Source: a bacterium
GTDB taxonomy: Bacteria > Patescibacteriota > Minisyncoccia > UBA6257 > Colwellbacteraceae
Assembly: GCA_021839365.1 (NCBI GenBank)
Contig: JAKCBB010000012.1
Location: forward strand, 1-16,848
Direction of reading: 5' to 3'
Length of the DNA stretch: 16,848 bases
Shown here: positions 1 to 7,044 of the stretch, one piece after another
How positions within the stretch are numbered: the stretch's first letter is position 1
How the letters are laid out: each line of letters begins with the position of its first letter
Position numbers and translations under genes: made by a program
Notes under the pieces: generated by a model
Seen by the model: the letters and a program-made list of their open reading frames with translations, nothing else
Told to the model about the DNA's origin: nothing
Database searches by the model: none

Positions 1-512
1 AGCATCTGGTAATACTCCCCTTTCCGGCCCCGGACGGCCGGAGAGAGTATGAGAATATTCTTTCCGGAACCGTCTTCCCTGGCCAGAGCTGCGGCGGCGT
101 CGACAATCTGGTCGTTGGTCAATCTCCGTATTTCCCGTCCGCAGATGGGACAATACGGAACGCCTACACGCGCGAAAAGAACGCGAAGATAATCGTAAAT
201 CTCGGTAATTGTAGCCACGGTAGAACGCGGATTCGAGGAGTGCGCTTTCTGGTCTATGGAAATAGCCGGAGACAAACCCTCTATCTCGTCCATGTCCGGC
301 TTATCCATTCTCTCCAAAAATTGCCTGGCGTAAGCCGAAAGCGATTCTATATATCTCCTCTGGCCTTCGGCAAAAATAGTATCAAAAGCCAAACTGGACT
401 TTCCGGAACCAGACGGGCCGGTAAAAACAATCATTTTGTCGCGAGGGATTTCCAAATCGATATTTTTAAGATTATGTTCCCTTGCTCCTTTTATTTTTAT
501 CTTGGTTTGCAT
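1..512 (-). CDS. uvrA: UvrA, excinuclease ABC subunit A (N-terminal part, cut by window edge)
   Basis: ATPase that, with UvrB, finds bulky DNA lesions at the start of nucleotide excision repair. The reading frame is open from an ATG at 512 to the window edge, giving 170 codons; the rest of this protein (usually more than 900 residues) lies outside. The start reads MQTKIKIKGAREHNLKNIDL, the typical UvrA opening. A Walker A motif GPSGSGKS is at residues 32-39 (most UvrA proteins have Leu where this one has Pro). The conserved block around RRYIESLSAYARQFL (53-67) and the segment EGLSPAISIDQK (78-89) follow. Cys121 and Cys124 (CPIC) are the first half of a zinc module. It lies 97 nt downstream of uvrB on the same strand, so the two are probably co-transcribed. 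No clear Shine-Dalgarno precedes the ATG. The family assignment is firm. Confidence 0.97.
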   Translation of the reverse strand, partial: MQTKIKIKGAREHNLKNIDLEIPRDKMIVFTGPSGSGKSSLAFDTIFAEGQRRYIESLSAYARQFLERMDKPDMDEIEGLSPAISIDQKAHSSNPRSTVATITEIYDYLRVLFARVGVPYCPICGREIRRLTNDQIVDAAAALAREDGSGKNILILSPAVRGRKGEYYQM

Positions 513-560
513 GGTTTTTTTCTTGAAACACGGACTGCGGATCTTAAATCGCGTTATACG

Positions 561-592
561 GGACGCGAAAGGCGGCGCGGCGATTGGCGTCC
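561..592. repeat. Inverted repeat in the uvrB-uvrA spacer
   Basis: GGACGC (561-566) and GCGTCC (587-592) form a perfect 6-bp inverted repeat around a GC-rich 20-base interior, in the 97-nt gap between uvrB and uvrA. No T tract follows it on the minus strand, so it is not a classic terminator. It could be a weak pause or an mRNA-processing hairpin, or be fortuitous in a GC-rich patch. Confidence 0.3.
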
Positions 593-609
593 GGCTTACG
601 ATGCGCGAT

Positions 610-2595
610 TCACGTTTTGCTTTTTACGGCGAATTTCTTCGACCTCAGCTCTTTGACTTCATCCCTCAAAACCGCCGCCAGTTCGAAATCCAGATCCTTG
701 GCCGCCTGTTTCATCTCTTTTTCTTTATCCCTGATAAGCTCCTCGACGGCCTGTCTCGATTTGACTACCGGCTTCATTTCCAGCGACAGAATCTTCTCCG
801 ACGGCAAAATGTCTTTCACCTCCTTTTCGATGGTTTTAGGCGTAATGTGGTGCTCCTTGTTATATTCCAGTTGCAACCGGCGGCGGCGCTCCGTTTCGCC
901 GACCGCGCGCTTAATGGAACCGGTAATCTCGTCCGCATACATCAAGACCTCCCCGTTAATATTCCTTGCCGCGCGGCCGATAGTCTGGATAAGCGAGGTT
1001 TCGCTCCGCAGAAATCCTTCTTTATCGGCATCAAGTATCGCGACGAGCGACACTTCCGGCAGGTCCAACCCCTCCCTTAAAAGGTTTACCCCGACAAGAA
1101 CATCGAACTCCCCCTTTCTCAGCTTGGTGAGTATTTTTATGCGCTCCAGCGTTTTGACGTCGCTGTGGAGATAGCTTACTTTAATCTTTTTCTTCTCGCC
1201 AAGATACTCGCTTAAATCTTCCGCCATTTTTTTGGTCAAGGTGGTTACCAAAACTCTTTCTTTCTTCGCCACGCGTTCTTCGATGCGGGGAATAAGGTCG
1301 TCGATCTGTCCGGTTGCCGGGCGGATGGTTACCTTGGGATCAACCAAACCCGTAGGACGGATTATCTGCTCGACCACCCGTTTACTCAGGGAGCGCTCAT
1401 ACGGACCCGGAGTAGCCGAGGTAAAAATCACCTGTCCGATTCTCTCCTCGAACTCACGGAATCTTAAAGGCCTGTTGTCCGCAGCCGAGGGAAGCCTGAA
1501 GCCGTATTCGATAAGAGTTTCTTTTCTCGCCTTGTCTCCTTCGTACATTCCGTTCAACTGGGGAACGGTTATGTGCGATTCGTCTATAACCGTAAGAAAA
1601 TCATCCGGAAAATAATCCAGAAGAGTCGCCGGAGGCTCGCCTGCCTTGCGGCCGGAAAGATGCCGCGAGTAGTTTTCTATTCCATGGCAATATCCGATCT
1701 CGCGCATCATAGCAACGTCATTCTTGGTCCTCCTTTCCAATCTTTCCGCTTCCAGATATTTTCCTTCTTTCTCGAAATATTCAAGTCTTTCTTTAAGTTC
1801 GGCCATAATATCTTTAACGGCCTTCTCGCGCTCTTCTTTTCCGGTCAGAAAATGTTTAGCCGGGGAGATGAATATTTCCTCGGTTCTCGGGGTTTTGCCG
1901 ACCTGCCAGCCCTTGATGGGATCAATGATAAAAATATCGGTAATCATATCGTCAACCACGCGAAGATTGTAAATGACTTCCTCATTTACCGGCATTATCT
2001 CCCAATTATCTCCGCGTAAACGGAAACTGCCGCGCTTCAAATCGGAAGTCGTCCGGCCGAAATGTATCTCGACAAGCTTCCTTACCATCTCTTTTCTCGA
2101 AAGCCTGTCGCCGACCTTAAAATGCAGCAGGTTGGCCTTATATGTCTCCGGCGCCCCTAGGCCGTAGATGCAGGAAACGGAAGCCACGATTATCGTGTCG
2201 CGGCGGGTTAAAAGCGCCGTTGTAGCCGCGTGGCGCAAACGGTCTATCTCGTCATTAATCATCGCCTCCTTGTCGATATAGGTGTCGCTCAGCGGCATAT
2301 ACGCCTCCGGCTGGTAATAGTCGTAATAGGAAACAAAGTAATGGACGGCGTTATTGGGAAATAGGTCCCTGAACTCATTGCAAAGCTGGGCGGCTAGCGT
2401 TTTGTTGTGGGCTATGACCAAAGTCGGCCGGTCGACTCCGGCAATGACGTTCGCCACCGTAAAAGTTTTTCCGGACCCGGTTACGCCTAAAAGGGTTTGT
2501 TTATCAAACCCCCTGTTAAGTCCGTCAACCAACTTATCTATAGCCTGGGGCTGATCCCCGGCCGGTTTATTTTTGCTTATCAGCTCAAAGCCCAT
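610..2595 (-). CDS. uvrB: UvrB, excinuclease ABC subunit B
   Basis: Damage-verifying helicase-like subunit of the UvrABC nucleotide excision repair system; it receives DNA from UvrA and recruits UvrC. Visible motifs, with residue numbers one higher than for the ATG start used here: Walker A GVTGSGKT at 38-45, the beta-hairpin tyrosine cluster YYDYYQPEAY at 91-100 that is wedged between DNA strands, the DESH box at 339-342, conserved helicase motifs near the C-terminal third (LREGLDLPEV, QTIGRAARN), and a UVR domain at about 622-657 that contacts UvrC. Full length at 661 residues is normal. I use the ATG at 2595; a TTG directly before it (2598) would add one residue. A good promoter lies upstream (2650-2679), and the leader carries a C5/G6 hairpin. 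uvrA follows downstream. Identification is secure. Confidence 0.98.
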   Translation of the reverse strand: MGFELISKNKPAGDQPQAIDKLVDGLNRGFDKQTLLGVTGSGKTFTVANVIAGVDRPTLVIAHNKTLAAQLCNEFRDLFPNNAVHYFVSYYDYYQPEAYMPLSDTYIDKEAMINDEIDRLRHAATTALLTRRDTIIVASVSCIYGLGAPETYKANLLHFKVGDRLSRKEMVRKLVEIHFGRTTSDLKRGSFRLRGDNWEIMPVNEEVIYNLRVVDDMITDIFIIDPIKGWQVGKTPRTEEIFISPAKHFLTGKEEREKAVKDIMAELKERLEYFEKEGKYLEAERLERRTKNDVAMMREIGYCHGIENYSRHLSGRKAGEPPATLLDYFPDDFLTVIDESHITVPQLNGMYEGDKARKETLIEYGFRLPSAADNRPLRFREFEERIGQVIFTSATPGPYERSLSKRVVEQIIRPTGLVDPKVTIRPATGQIDDLIPRIEERVAKKERVLVTTLTKKMAEDLSEYLGEKKKIKVSYLHSDVKTLERIKILTKLRKGEFDVLVGVNLLREGLDLPEVSLVAILDADKEGFLRSETSLIQTIGRAARNINGEVLMYADEITGSIKRAVGETERRRRLQLEYNKEHHITPKTIEKEVKDILPSEKILSLEMKPVVKSRQAVEELIRDKEKEMKQAAKDLDFELAAVLRDEVKELRSKKFAVKSKT

Positions 2596-2609
2596 CAATG
2601 CGCCAAAAC

Positions 2610-2637
2610 ACCCCCCGTTTTTCTTCCTTTAGGGGGT
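2610..2637 (-). promoter_or_regulatory. C-run/G-run hairpin in the uvrB leader
   Basis: On the minus strand, ACCCCC (2637-2632) can pair with GGGGGT (2615-2610), closing a 16-nt purine-rich loop that contains AAAGGAAG. The structure would sit in the 5' leader of uvrB, ending about 14 nt before its start codon. A T-rich run follows only as GTTTTGG, so it is not a good terminator. It may affect translation initiation; function is inferred from position alone. Confidence 0.4.
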
Positions 2638-2649
2638 CTAGCACCAGCC

Positions 2650-2679
2650 ATGATACAATAGCTCCCCGCCACCGGTCAA
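2650..2679 (-). promoter_or_regulatory. Sigma70-type promoter for uvrB
   Basis: Read on the minus strand: -35 TTGACC (2679-2674, 5 of 6 to consensus), an 18-nt spacer, and -10 TATCAT (2655-2650, 5 of 6). Transcription would begin about 7 nt further on, leaving a leader of roughly 45-50 nt before the uvrB start. It lies in the 179-nt gap between the end of the metal operon (2775) and uvrB. No palindromic LexA-type box was recognised here. Confidence 0.65.
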
Positions 2680-2737
2680 TCTTTCATAGGTCCTCTGCGC
2701 CATAAATACCAAATTCCCGCTCCCTAGAATAAGGGTA

Positions 2738-2757
2738 AAAGGAGTTTTTCGTCCTTT
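2738..2757. repeat. Small inverted repeat after the DUF4258-like gene
   Basis: AAAGGA (2738-2743) and TCCTTT (2752-2757) form a 6-bp AT-leaning stem with an 8-nt loop just past the end of the upstream gene. On the minus strand the stem is followed by TACCC rather than a T tract. It is at best a weak terminator for the metal operon. Confidence 0.25.
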
Positions 2758-2774
2758 AAGGCGATGTCCGAAGT

Positions 2775-3140
2775 TTACTCAAGAGCTGAACGCAGTTCGC
2801 GGAGGATTTCTTCAGGAAGTTTCTCGCCCGGTTTGGTTGTTCCGGGGTACTTCCAAGCAGAGATTATCTTGATAGTTTTTTGTTTAAGTCCGAGTTGCTC
2901 GATGATTTCCTTTTCCTTGGCGGTTTTGGAACGAGCGGATTTCGGCTTTGACTCCTGAGCCATAATCCATATCTCATAAGGATTTTTAGCGGTTCCTCCG
3001 GACTGCATCATCGCTACGGTATTTTCAGCTATTCCCTCTTCGATGCGCTTGGGATAATTAAGAACGCGCTTAACGCGGCTTTCGGAAAGCTTGTAATACC
3101 TTATCTTTTTTTTGGCGTGAGCCGTCCAGTAGATTTGCAT
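2775..3140 (-). CDS. Small DUF4258-like protein (possible RelE/BrnT-fold), function unknown
   Basis: A 121-residue soluble protein. The N-terminal strand-then-helix pattern with a His in MQIYWTAHAKKKIRYY, then SESRVKRVLNYPKRIEEG (19-36), and a later strand KIISAWKYPG (91-100), resembles the DUF4258 family, whose fold is related to RelE/BrnT-type toxins. I recall similar proteins as common in Parcubacteria, but I cannot run the comparison. A charged Lys/Glu-rich insert at about 62-88 separates the two halves. No antitoxin gene is next to it: the neighbours are slipin (38 nt upstream) and uvrB downstream. So although the fold recalls a ribonuclease toxin, a toxin role is not shown. The ATG at 3140 has no clear Shine-Dalgarno. 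That it is a real gene is likely; its family is moderately likely and its function unknown. Confidence 0.75.
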   Translation of the reverse strand: MQIYWTAHAKKKIRYYKLSESRVKRVLNYPKRIEEGIAENTVAMMQSGGTAKNPYEIWIMAQESKPKSARSKTAKEKEIIEQLGLKQKTIKIISAWKYPGTTKPGEKLPEEILRELRSALE

Positions 3141-3151
3141 ATCGGAACGCT

Positions 3152-3177
3152 AAAAAAGAAGTTTCCGAATATTCGAA
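3152..3177 (-). terminator. Possible weak terminator/attenuator between slipin and the DUF4258-like gene
   Basis: On the minus strand the palindrome TTCGAATATTCGGA (3177-3164) is followed by AACTTC and six T residues (3157-3152). Only about five base pairs can form once a four-base loop is allowed, and the T run is six bases away from the stem. It could reduce read-through from the metal operon into the last gene. Confidence 0.3.
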
Positions 3178-3178
3178 C

Positions 3179-3940
3179 TCATTCCCCAAGAGAAAGTCCT
3201 TCTTTTTTAATGAAATTCTGAATATCGCTCACCGTACTCATAAGCTGGGCCGGAAAGATTATGGTCGAATTCTTTTCCGCGCCTATTTCAGCCATTGTCT
3301 GCAGATTGCGCAGTTGAAGCGCGAGCGGGTGTTTCATCATAATGTCCGCGGTATCCGCCAGTTTTTGGGCGGATAAATATTCTCCTTCCGCAGCTATGAT
3401 TTTCGCCCTCTTTTCTCTTTCCGCCTCGGCCTGCTTGGCTATAGCTCTTTGCATATCGTCTGGAAGCTGAATGTCTTTTATCTCCACCGCGCTCACGACA
3501 ACTCCCCACTGCTCAGTAAACGCATCCAGTATTTTTGTTATTTCCGCATTGATAACATCCCGTTCGGAAAGTATTTCGTCAAGCTGGAATTTTCCGACAA
3601 CGTTTCTCAGAGACGTCTGCGCAATCTGATCTATAGCCTCGCGGACATTCTGTATCGCCACAATGCTTTTGACCGGATCTACTATCCGATAATAAGAAAC
3701 TGCCGAAACATCAACAGAAACATTGTCTTTGGTGATTATCTTCTGAGGCGGCACCGGAAGAGTTACCGTGCGCAAATCCACATTTCTCAGTGTTTCTATA
3801 AACGGAATTATCCAGGTAAGTCCGGGGTTTCTTATACCGACGATTTTTCCAAACCTGAAAACCACTCCTTTTTGGTATTGCTGAATTATGCGAATGCCGA
3901 AAAATAGTATTAAAAGGACGATTATTATAGCCGTTGTCAT
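3179..3940 (-). CDS. Slipin/stomatin-like SPFH-domain membrane protein
   Basis: A 253-residue SPFH (stomatin/prohibitin/flotillin/HflK) protein that would oligomerise on the inner face of the membrane and organise membrane microdomains or proteases. An N-terminal hydrophobic hairpin or helix covers residues 3-19. The SPFH domain follows (about 20-160) with the slipin signature around RNVDLRTVTLPVPPQ (52-66), TKDNVSVDVSAVSYYRI (70-86) and the LRNVVGKFQLDEILSER stretch (111-127). A charged helix EAEREKRAKIIAAEGE (172-187) is the usual coiled-coil segment. Slipins are commonly partnered with an NfeD-type protease gene; none is present here. The gene instead lies 21 nt after the metal-transporter permease, apparently as part of that operon. 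No Shine-Dalgarno precedes the ATG at 3940. Family assignment is firm; the link to metal transport is inferred from position. Confidence 0.93.
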   Translation of the reverse strand: MTTAIIIVLLILFFGIRIIQQYQKGVVFRFGKIVGIRNPGLTWIIPFIETLRNVDLRTVTLPVPPQKIITKDNVSVDVSAVSYYRIVDPVKSIVAIQNVREAIDQIAQTSLRNVVGKFQLDEILSERDVINAEITKILDAFTEQWGVVVSAVEIKDIQLPDDMQRAIAKQAEAEREKRAKIIAAEGEYLSAQKLADTADIMMKHPLALQLRNLQTMAEIGAEKNSTIIFPAQLMSTVSDIQNFIKKEGLSLGE

Positions 3941-3961
3941 ACCATGAGTATGAATCCAATC

Positions 3962-4831
3962 TCAGCTTTCTGCAACTTTTACCAGAGAGGGTCTTGGTTT
4001 TACGTTCTCGTATAATCTGACAGCGGAATATCCCAAGAAAGTAATCGTGGTTATGAAGAAACTCACCGGATAAGGGAGGTAAAAGGATATAAAAAGGCCT
4101 ATCCAAGTTGCGAGCAGGGCTATTATAGCTGTTATAATAATTCCCTGCGCCGGCCGGCGACTAAGACGCTGGGCTGTCGCCGCGGGCGTTACCATGAGGG
4201 CGAAAATCAGAAGCACTCCGACAACCTGTACCGCGATGGAAGTCGCGACAGCGACAAGAATCATAAATATTATCCCAAACCAGAATATGGATATTCCCCT
4301 GGCTTCCGCAACATCCTCGCTTAGCGAGGAGAATAGGAGCGGCCGGTAAATAACCGCCATAGCCGCAATCAAAGCCATAGACACTATTAAAGTAACTAAA
4401 ACATCGGAAGCGCTTATTCCAAGTATCTCCCCGAAAAGAATCGAGTACGCCTCGGTAGCATACCCGGTATAAAGGCTGATAAACAAAACACCCAATCCCA
4501 GCATAAAAGCCAGAACTATTCCTATCTGCGTATCTCTGTTAACGATTTTTCGTCCCAGGGTAGATATGGCGATTCCTCCACTCGTAGTAAACGTCAGTAA
4601 GCCTATAATCGGGTTTAATCCGGCAAGAACGGCTCCGGCGGCTCCGGCGAATCCTATATGCGAAAGCGCGTGCGCGGCAAAAGCCGATTTCCTTAAAACC
4701 ACAAAATAGCCGACTATTCCCGCGACAATAGCGACTATCGTCCCGGCTTCAAATGCATGCCGCATGAAAGCATACTGCAGCATAACACGCAAGTCGCTTA
4801 TTATATTCCAAGTGAAGTTAACGCTATTCAT
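3962..4831 (-). CDS. ABC-3 family metal (Zn/Mn) transporter permease
   Basis: Membrane permease of a zinc- or manganese-type ABC importer (ZnuB/MntB/PsaC family), moving the metal released by the binding protein. The sequence is hydrophobic throughout, with about eight helices. It shows the family segments ALSHIGFAGAAGAVLAGL near the N-terminal third and VGVLLIFALMVTPAATAQRL near the C-terminal third. I chose the ATG at 4831 (289 residues), whose ATGAATAG overlaps the last codons of the ATPase gene by 8 nt, indicating translational coupling. A TTG at 4858 would add nine residues (IATNTTIT region) that only read the histidine codons of the ATPase tail in another frame, with GGAG too close to serve as its ribosome-binding site. 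Family call is secure; substrate metal is not resolved. Confidence 0.95.
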   Translation of the reverse strand: MNSVNFTWNIISDLRVMLQYAFMRHAFEAGTIVAIVAGIVGYFVVLRKSAFAAHALSHIGFAGAAGAVLAGLNPIIGLLTFTTSGGIAISTLGRKIVNRDTQIGIVLAFMLGLGVLFISLYTGYATEAYSILFGEILGISASDVLVTLIVSMALIAAMAVIYRPLLFSSLSEDVAEARGISIFWFGIIFMILVAVATSIAVQVVGVLLIFALMVTPAATAQRLSRRPAQGIIITAIIALLATWIGLFISFYLPYPVSFFITTITFLGYSAVRLYENVKPRPSLVKVAES

Positions 4832-5657
4832 GGTGATGGTGGTGTTTGTGGCTATCAAGCTCCGCGTGGCCTAGTCTTCCGTGATGGTGTTCCGACTCGT
4901 CTATGCCGATAATCGCGACCCGTCCGTGGGAATCTTTCAAAACCTCGACCGGCGTGTCGTACAGGCTCATAAGGGTCTCTGAAGTTAAAATTTCCGACGG
5001 TGCTCCGGTAGCTACCCGTCCATTAGCAATATAAACAATGCGGTCCAAAACGGGCAGAAGCGGATTTATATTATGAGCAATAAGCAGGGCCGTAATTCTC
5101 CTTGAACGCACAACTTCGTTTATAAGCCGCACAAATTCGGTTTCTCTTTTTATATCAAGGTTAGCAAGCGGCTCATCTAACAATAAAAGATCGGGGTTTC
5201 CTATCAAGGCCTCGGCTAAAAAAACTCTTTGCAGCTCTCCTCCGGAAAGAACTCCCAAAGGCTTGTGCGCAAGTTTTTCCGCACCGACGCTTTCCAGGGA
5301 TTCAATCGCCTCTTTCATGCCGCTTCCCGCAATACCAGTTCCGAATCTGGTACCTACTAAACCCATGCGCACAAACTCAACGGCGTCTATTCCCGTTTCG
5401 CTATCCACATTATGTTTTTGCGGAACATATCCGATGCGTTTATTACCGCGCGCAGGGATTTTATTAAAGATTTTAATTTCTCCCTCTAAAGGCCTGGATA
5501 ATCCAAGAAGAAGTTTAAACAGCGTAGTTTTACCAGAACCATTAGGACCCAGGACCGCGACAAATTCACCGTTTCCGACGGAAAATTCCGCGTCGCGCCA
5601 AACAATCCTGTCGGCGTATCCCGCTGTTAACTTATTTACCCCTATAACGTTTTTCAT
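4824..5657 (-). CDS. ABC metal transporter ATPase with histidine-rich C-terminal tail
   Basis: Cytoplasmic ATPase (ZnuC/MntA/PsaB family) that powers the adjacent ABC-3 permease. All nucleotide-binding elements are intact: Walker A GPNGSGKT (37-44), Q-loop Gln80, signature LSGGE (137-141), Walker B LLLLDEP (157-163) and switch His195. After the ATPase domain, residues 257-277 form an unusual tail with two histidine clusters (HHH at 257-259 and KHHHHHE at the very end) that could bind or sense metal. The gene begins 6 nt after the binding-protein gene and its end overlaps the permease start by 8 nt. At 277 residues it is slightly longer than typical ZnuC proteins, largely because of the tail. 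The ATG at 5657 has only a weak, distant AGG upstream. Identity is secure. Confidence 0.96.
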   Translation of the reverse strand: MKNVIGVNKLTAGYADRIVWRDAEFSVGNGEFVAVLGPNGSGKTTLFKLLLGLSRPLEGEIKIFNKIPARGNKRIGYVPQKHNVDSETGIDAVEFVRMGLVGTRFGTGIAGSGMKEAIESLESVGAEKLAHKPLGVLSGGELQRVFLAEALIGNPDLLLLDEPLANLDIKRETEFVRLINEVVRSRRITALLIAHNINPLLPVLDRIVYIANGRVATGAPSEILTSETLMSLYDTPVEVLKDSHGRVAIIGIDESEHHHGRLGHAELDSHKHHHHHE

Positions 5658-5663
5658 GTGTGT

Positions 5664-6593
5664 TTATTTACCTGTCTTACTTGCCAAAAGCGCGTTTTCT
5701 AATTCCGTAATTTCCATATTCATCCACCCCTCAAACGACATGTTCTGCGGTTGAACGATTTCGGTTATGCCGACTATCGGGATGCCTTCCTGCGCGGCAA
5801 GCTGCCTTATGGCGTCCGTAAGCGGAGTTATCGTCTGTTCATTATACACCAGAACAGCCGGTTTCTTGTTCTTTAATTGATTTTGAAACTGGACAATGCT
5901 TTGGGCCGGGGGGTCGTTTCCTTCAGCAACAGCCTGCATGAACGCCGGCGGCGAGATCAAATCCAAACCGGAAGCGTCTGCCAGGTAAGCAAAGACATCT
6001 TCTGTTGCCGCAACCTCGGTTCCGCTAAATCGCTGCTTTATGGAAGCAATTCTCGCTTGGTATTCGGACATTGCGCTTTCTAAGCTTTGATATTGTTTCC
6101 CATAATACTGTTTTTCGGCGGGATCCATATTTATCAAGTCATTCTCTATCTCCGCAGATACTCGGTTTACATATTCAGGGCTATACCAGAAGTGAGGATT
6201 GTCACCATTTTTCTTTCCCAAGAAGTCGGCAATATTTAATACCGTCCTATTTGGATTCGGATTGGCTTTTAAAAGCTTTTCCGCCCAGCTGTCATACCCC
6301 GCGCCGTTTATAATCACATAATCGGCGGCGGCAAAATCCCTTGCTGTGGCGGTATTGCTCTCGTATTCATGCGGATCGGCATTCGGATCGGAAACGACAC
6401 TGGTAACGCTCACCCTGTCTCCGCCTATTTGAGACGCAATGCTCCCCCAAAAATTTTCCGCCGCTACTATCCGGAGCTTGTTCGTTGACGCGGGAGCGTT
6501 CGGACGGCTTTCTCCGCTGGTAAGCGCAAATACAGCGCCTGCCACGGTTACTGCCATAACTAAAACTAAAACATACAGATTTCTTGTGCTCAT
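5664..6593 (-). CDS. Metal-binding lipoprotein-like component of Zn/Mn ABC transporter (cluster A-I)
   Basis: Extracytoplasmic binding protein (ZnuA/PsaA/TroA family) that captures the metal and delivers it to the permease. A hydrophobic N-terminal segment (about 5-24) should export and anchor it; there is no lipobox cysteine, and I see no cysteine in the protein, so it is probably held by an uncleaved signal helix. Likely ligands by alignment from memory with PsaA/ZnuA are His75 (DPHEYE), His134 (NPHFW), Glu198 (in ATEDVFAYL, where zinc-type ZnuA has His) and Glu278 (GITEIV). Two His plus two acidic residues resembles manganese-type PsaA more than zinc-type ZnuA. The histidine-rich loop of ZnuA is absent. 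It starts 2 nt after the Fur-family gene, with AGG 5 nt before the ATG. Family is secure; metal is uncertain. Confidence 0.94.
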   Translation of the reverse strand: MSTRNLYVLVLVMAVTVAGAVFALTSGESRPNAPASTNKLRIVAAENFWGSIASQIGGDRVSVTSVVSDPNADPHEYESNTATARDFAAADYVIINGAGYDSWAEKLLKANPNPNRTVLNIADFLGKKNGDNPHFWYSPEYVNRVSAEIENDLINMDPAEKQYYGKQYQSLESAMSEYQARIASIKQRFSGTEVAATEDVFAYLADASGLDLISPPAFMQAVAEGNDPPAQSIVQFQNQLKNKKPAVLVYNEQTITPLTDAIRQLAAQEGIPIVGITEIVQPQNMSFEGWMNMEITELENALLASKTGK

Positions 6594-6595
6594 TT

Positions 6596-7033
6596 TTACC
6601 TGTTCTGTTTAGCGCATTTGGAGCATATTCCGAAAATTTCCAAAGAGTGCGTGTCCGCTTTTTTAAATATATTCGAGTTTTTTAGCGCGTTTTTCACTAT
6701 CTTTTCGCATAGTTTATCGGAGAAAGATTCTATGGCTCCACAATCCGAACAAACAAAGTGGTGGTGGTGGGTTTCCACAAATTCGTAATAGCGGGCGTTT
6801 CCTCTTTGTAGATCAACTTTTCTCAGGATACCGGAGGAAACAAGGGCTTCGAGCGCCCTATAAAGCGTCACTTCGTCTACCTTGTTTCGTCCGAGCTTTT
6901 TACTTATCTCCGCGACGGTTATCGGCCCCTTCTCGTTTATAAGTACTTCCAAAATGCAGGTGCGTCCTTTAGTCGCCTTGTATCCTGATTTGTTCAGGAT
7001 ATGTCTCGGGTCTAAGTCCGCGCTTTTTGCCAT
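6596..7033 (-). CDS. Fur-family metal-responsive repressor (Zur/Mur/Fur-like)
   Basis: A 145-residue dimeric DNA-binding repressor that likely controls the transporter genes behind it. The winged-helix part covers about 1-84, with the recognition helix near DEVTLYRALEAL (53-64). The dimerisation half carries the HHHH run (89-92), a structural zinc site formed by Cys95/Cys98 and Cys137/Cys140, and His129 as a further probable ligand. I use the ATG at 7033. The ATG at 7054 is in frame but lies between the -35 and -10 elements of the promoter, so it would not be in the mRNA. The stop is 2 nt before the next start, so repressor and transporter are one unit. Subtype (zinc, manganese, iron or peroxide) cannot be read from sequence alone; the neighbours favour zinc or manganese. 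Confidence 0.94.
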   Translation of the reverse strand: MAKSADLDPRHILNKSGYKATKGRTCILEVLINEKGPITVAEISKKLGRNKVDEVTLYRALEALVSSGILRKVDLQRGNARYYEFVETHHHHFVCSDCGAIESFSDKLCEKIVKNALKNSNIFKKADTHSLEIFGICSKCAKQNR

Positions 7034-7044
7034 AATCGGATGTA

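Noticed and set aside
513..609. Promoter for uvrA using TATAAC at about 550-560
   Set aside because: No -35 element lies at a suitable distance; uvrA is more simply read through from uvrB.
436..1080. Plus-strand open frames of 138-214 residues at 240-1174
   Set aside because: They are antisense to uvrA and uvrB, which have unmistakable motifs; the plus-strand translations match no family and have no ribosome-binding sites.
3711..4106. A 131-residue minus-strand frame across the permease-slipin junction
   Set aside because: It overlaps two clear genes in another frame and shows no recognisable pattern.
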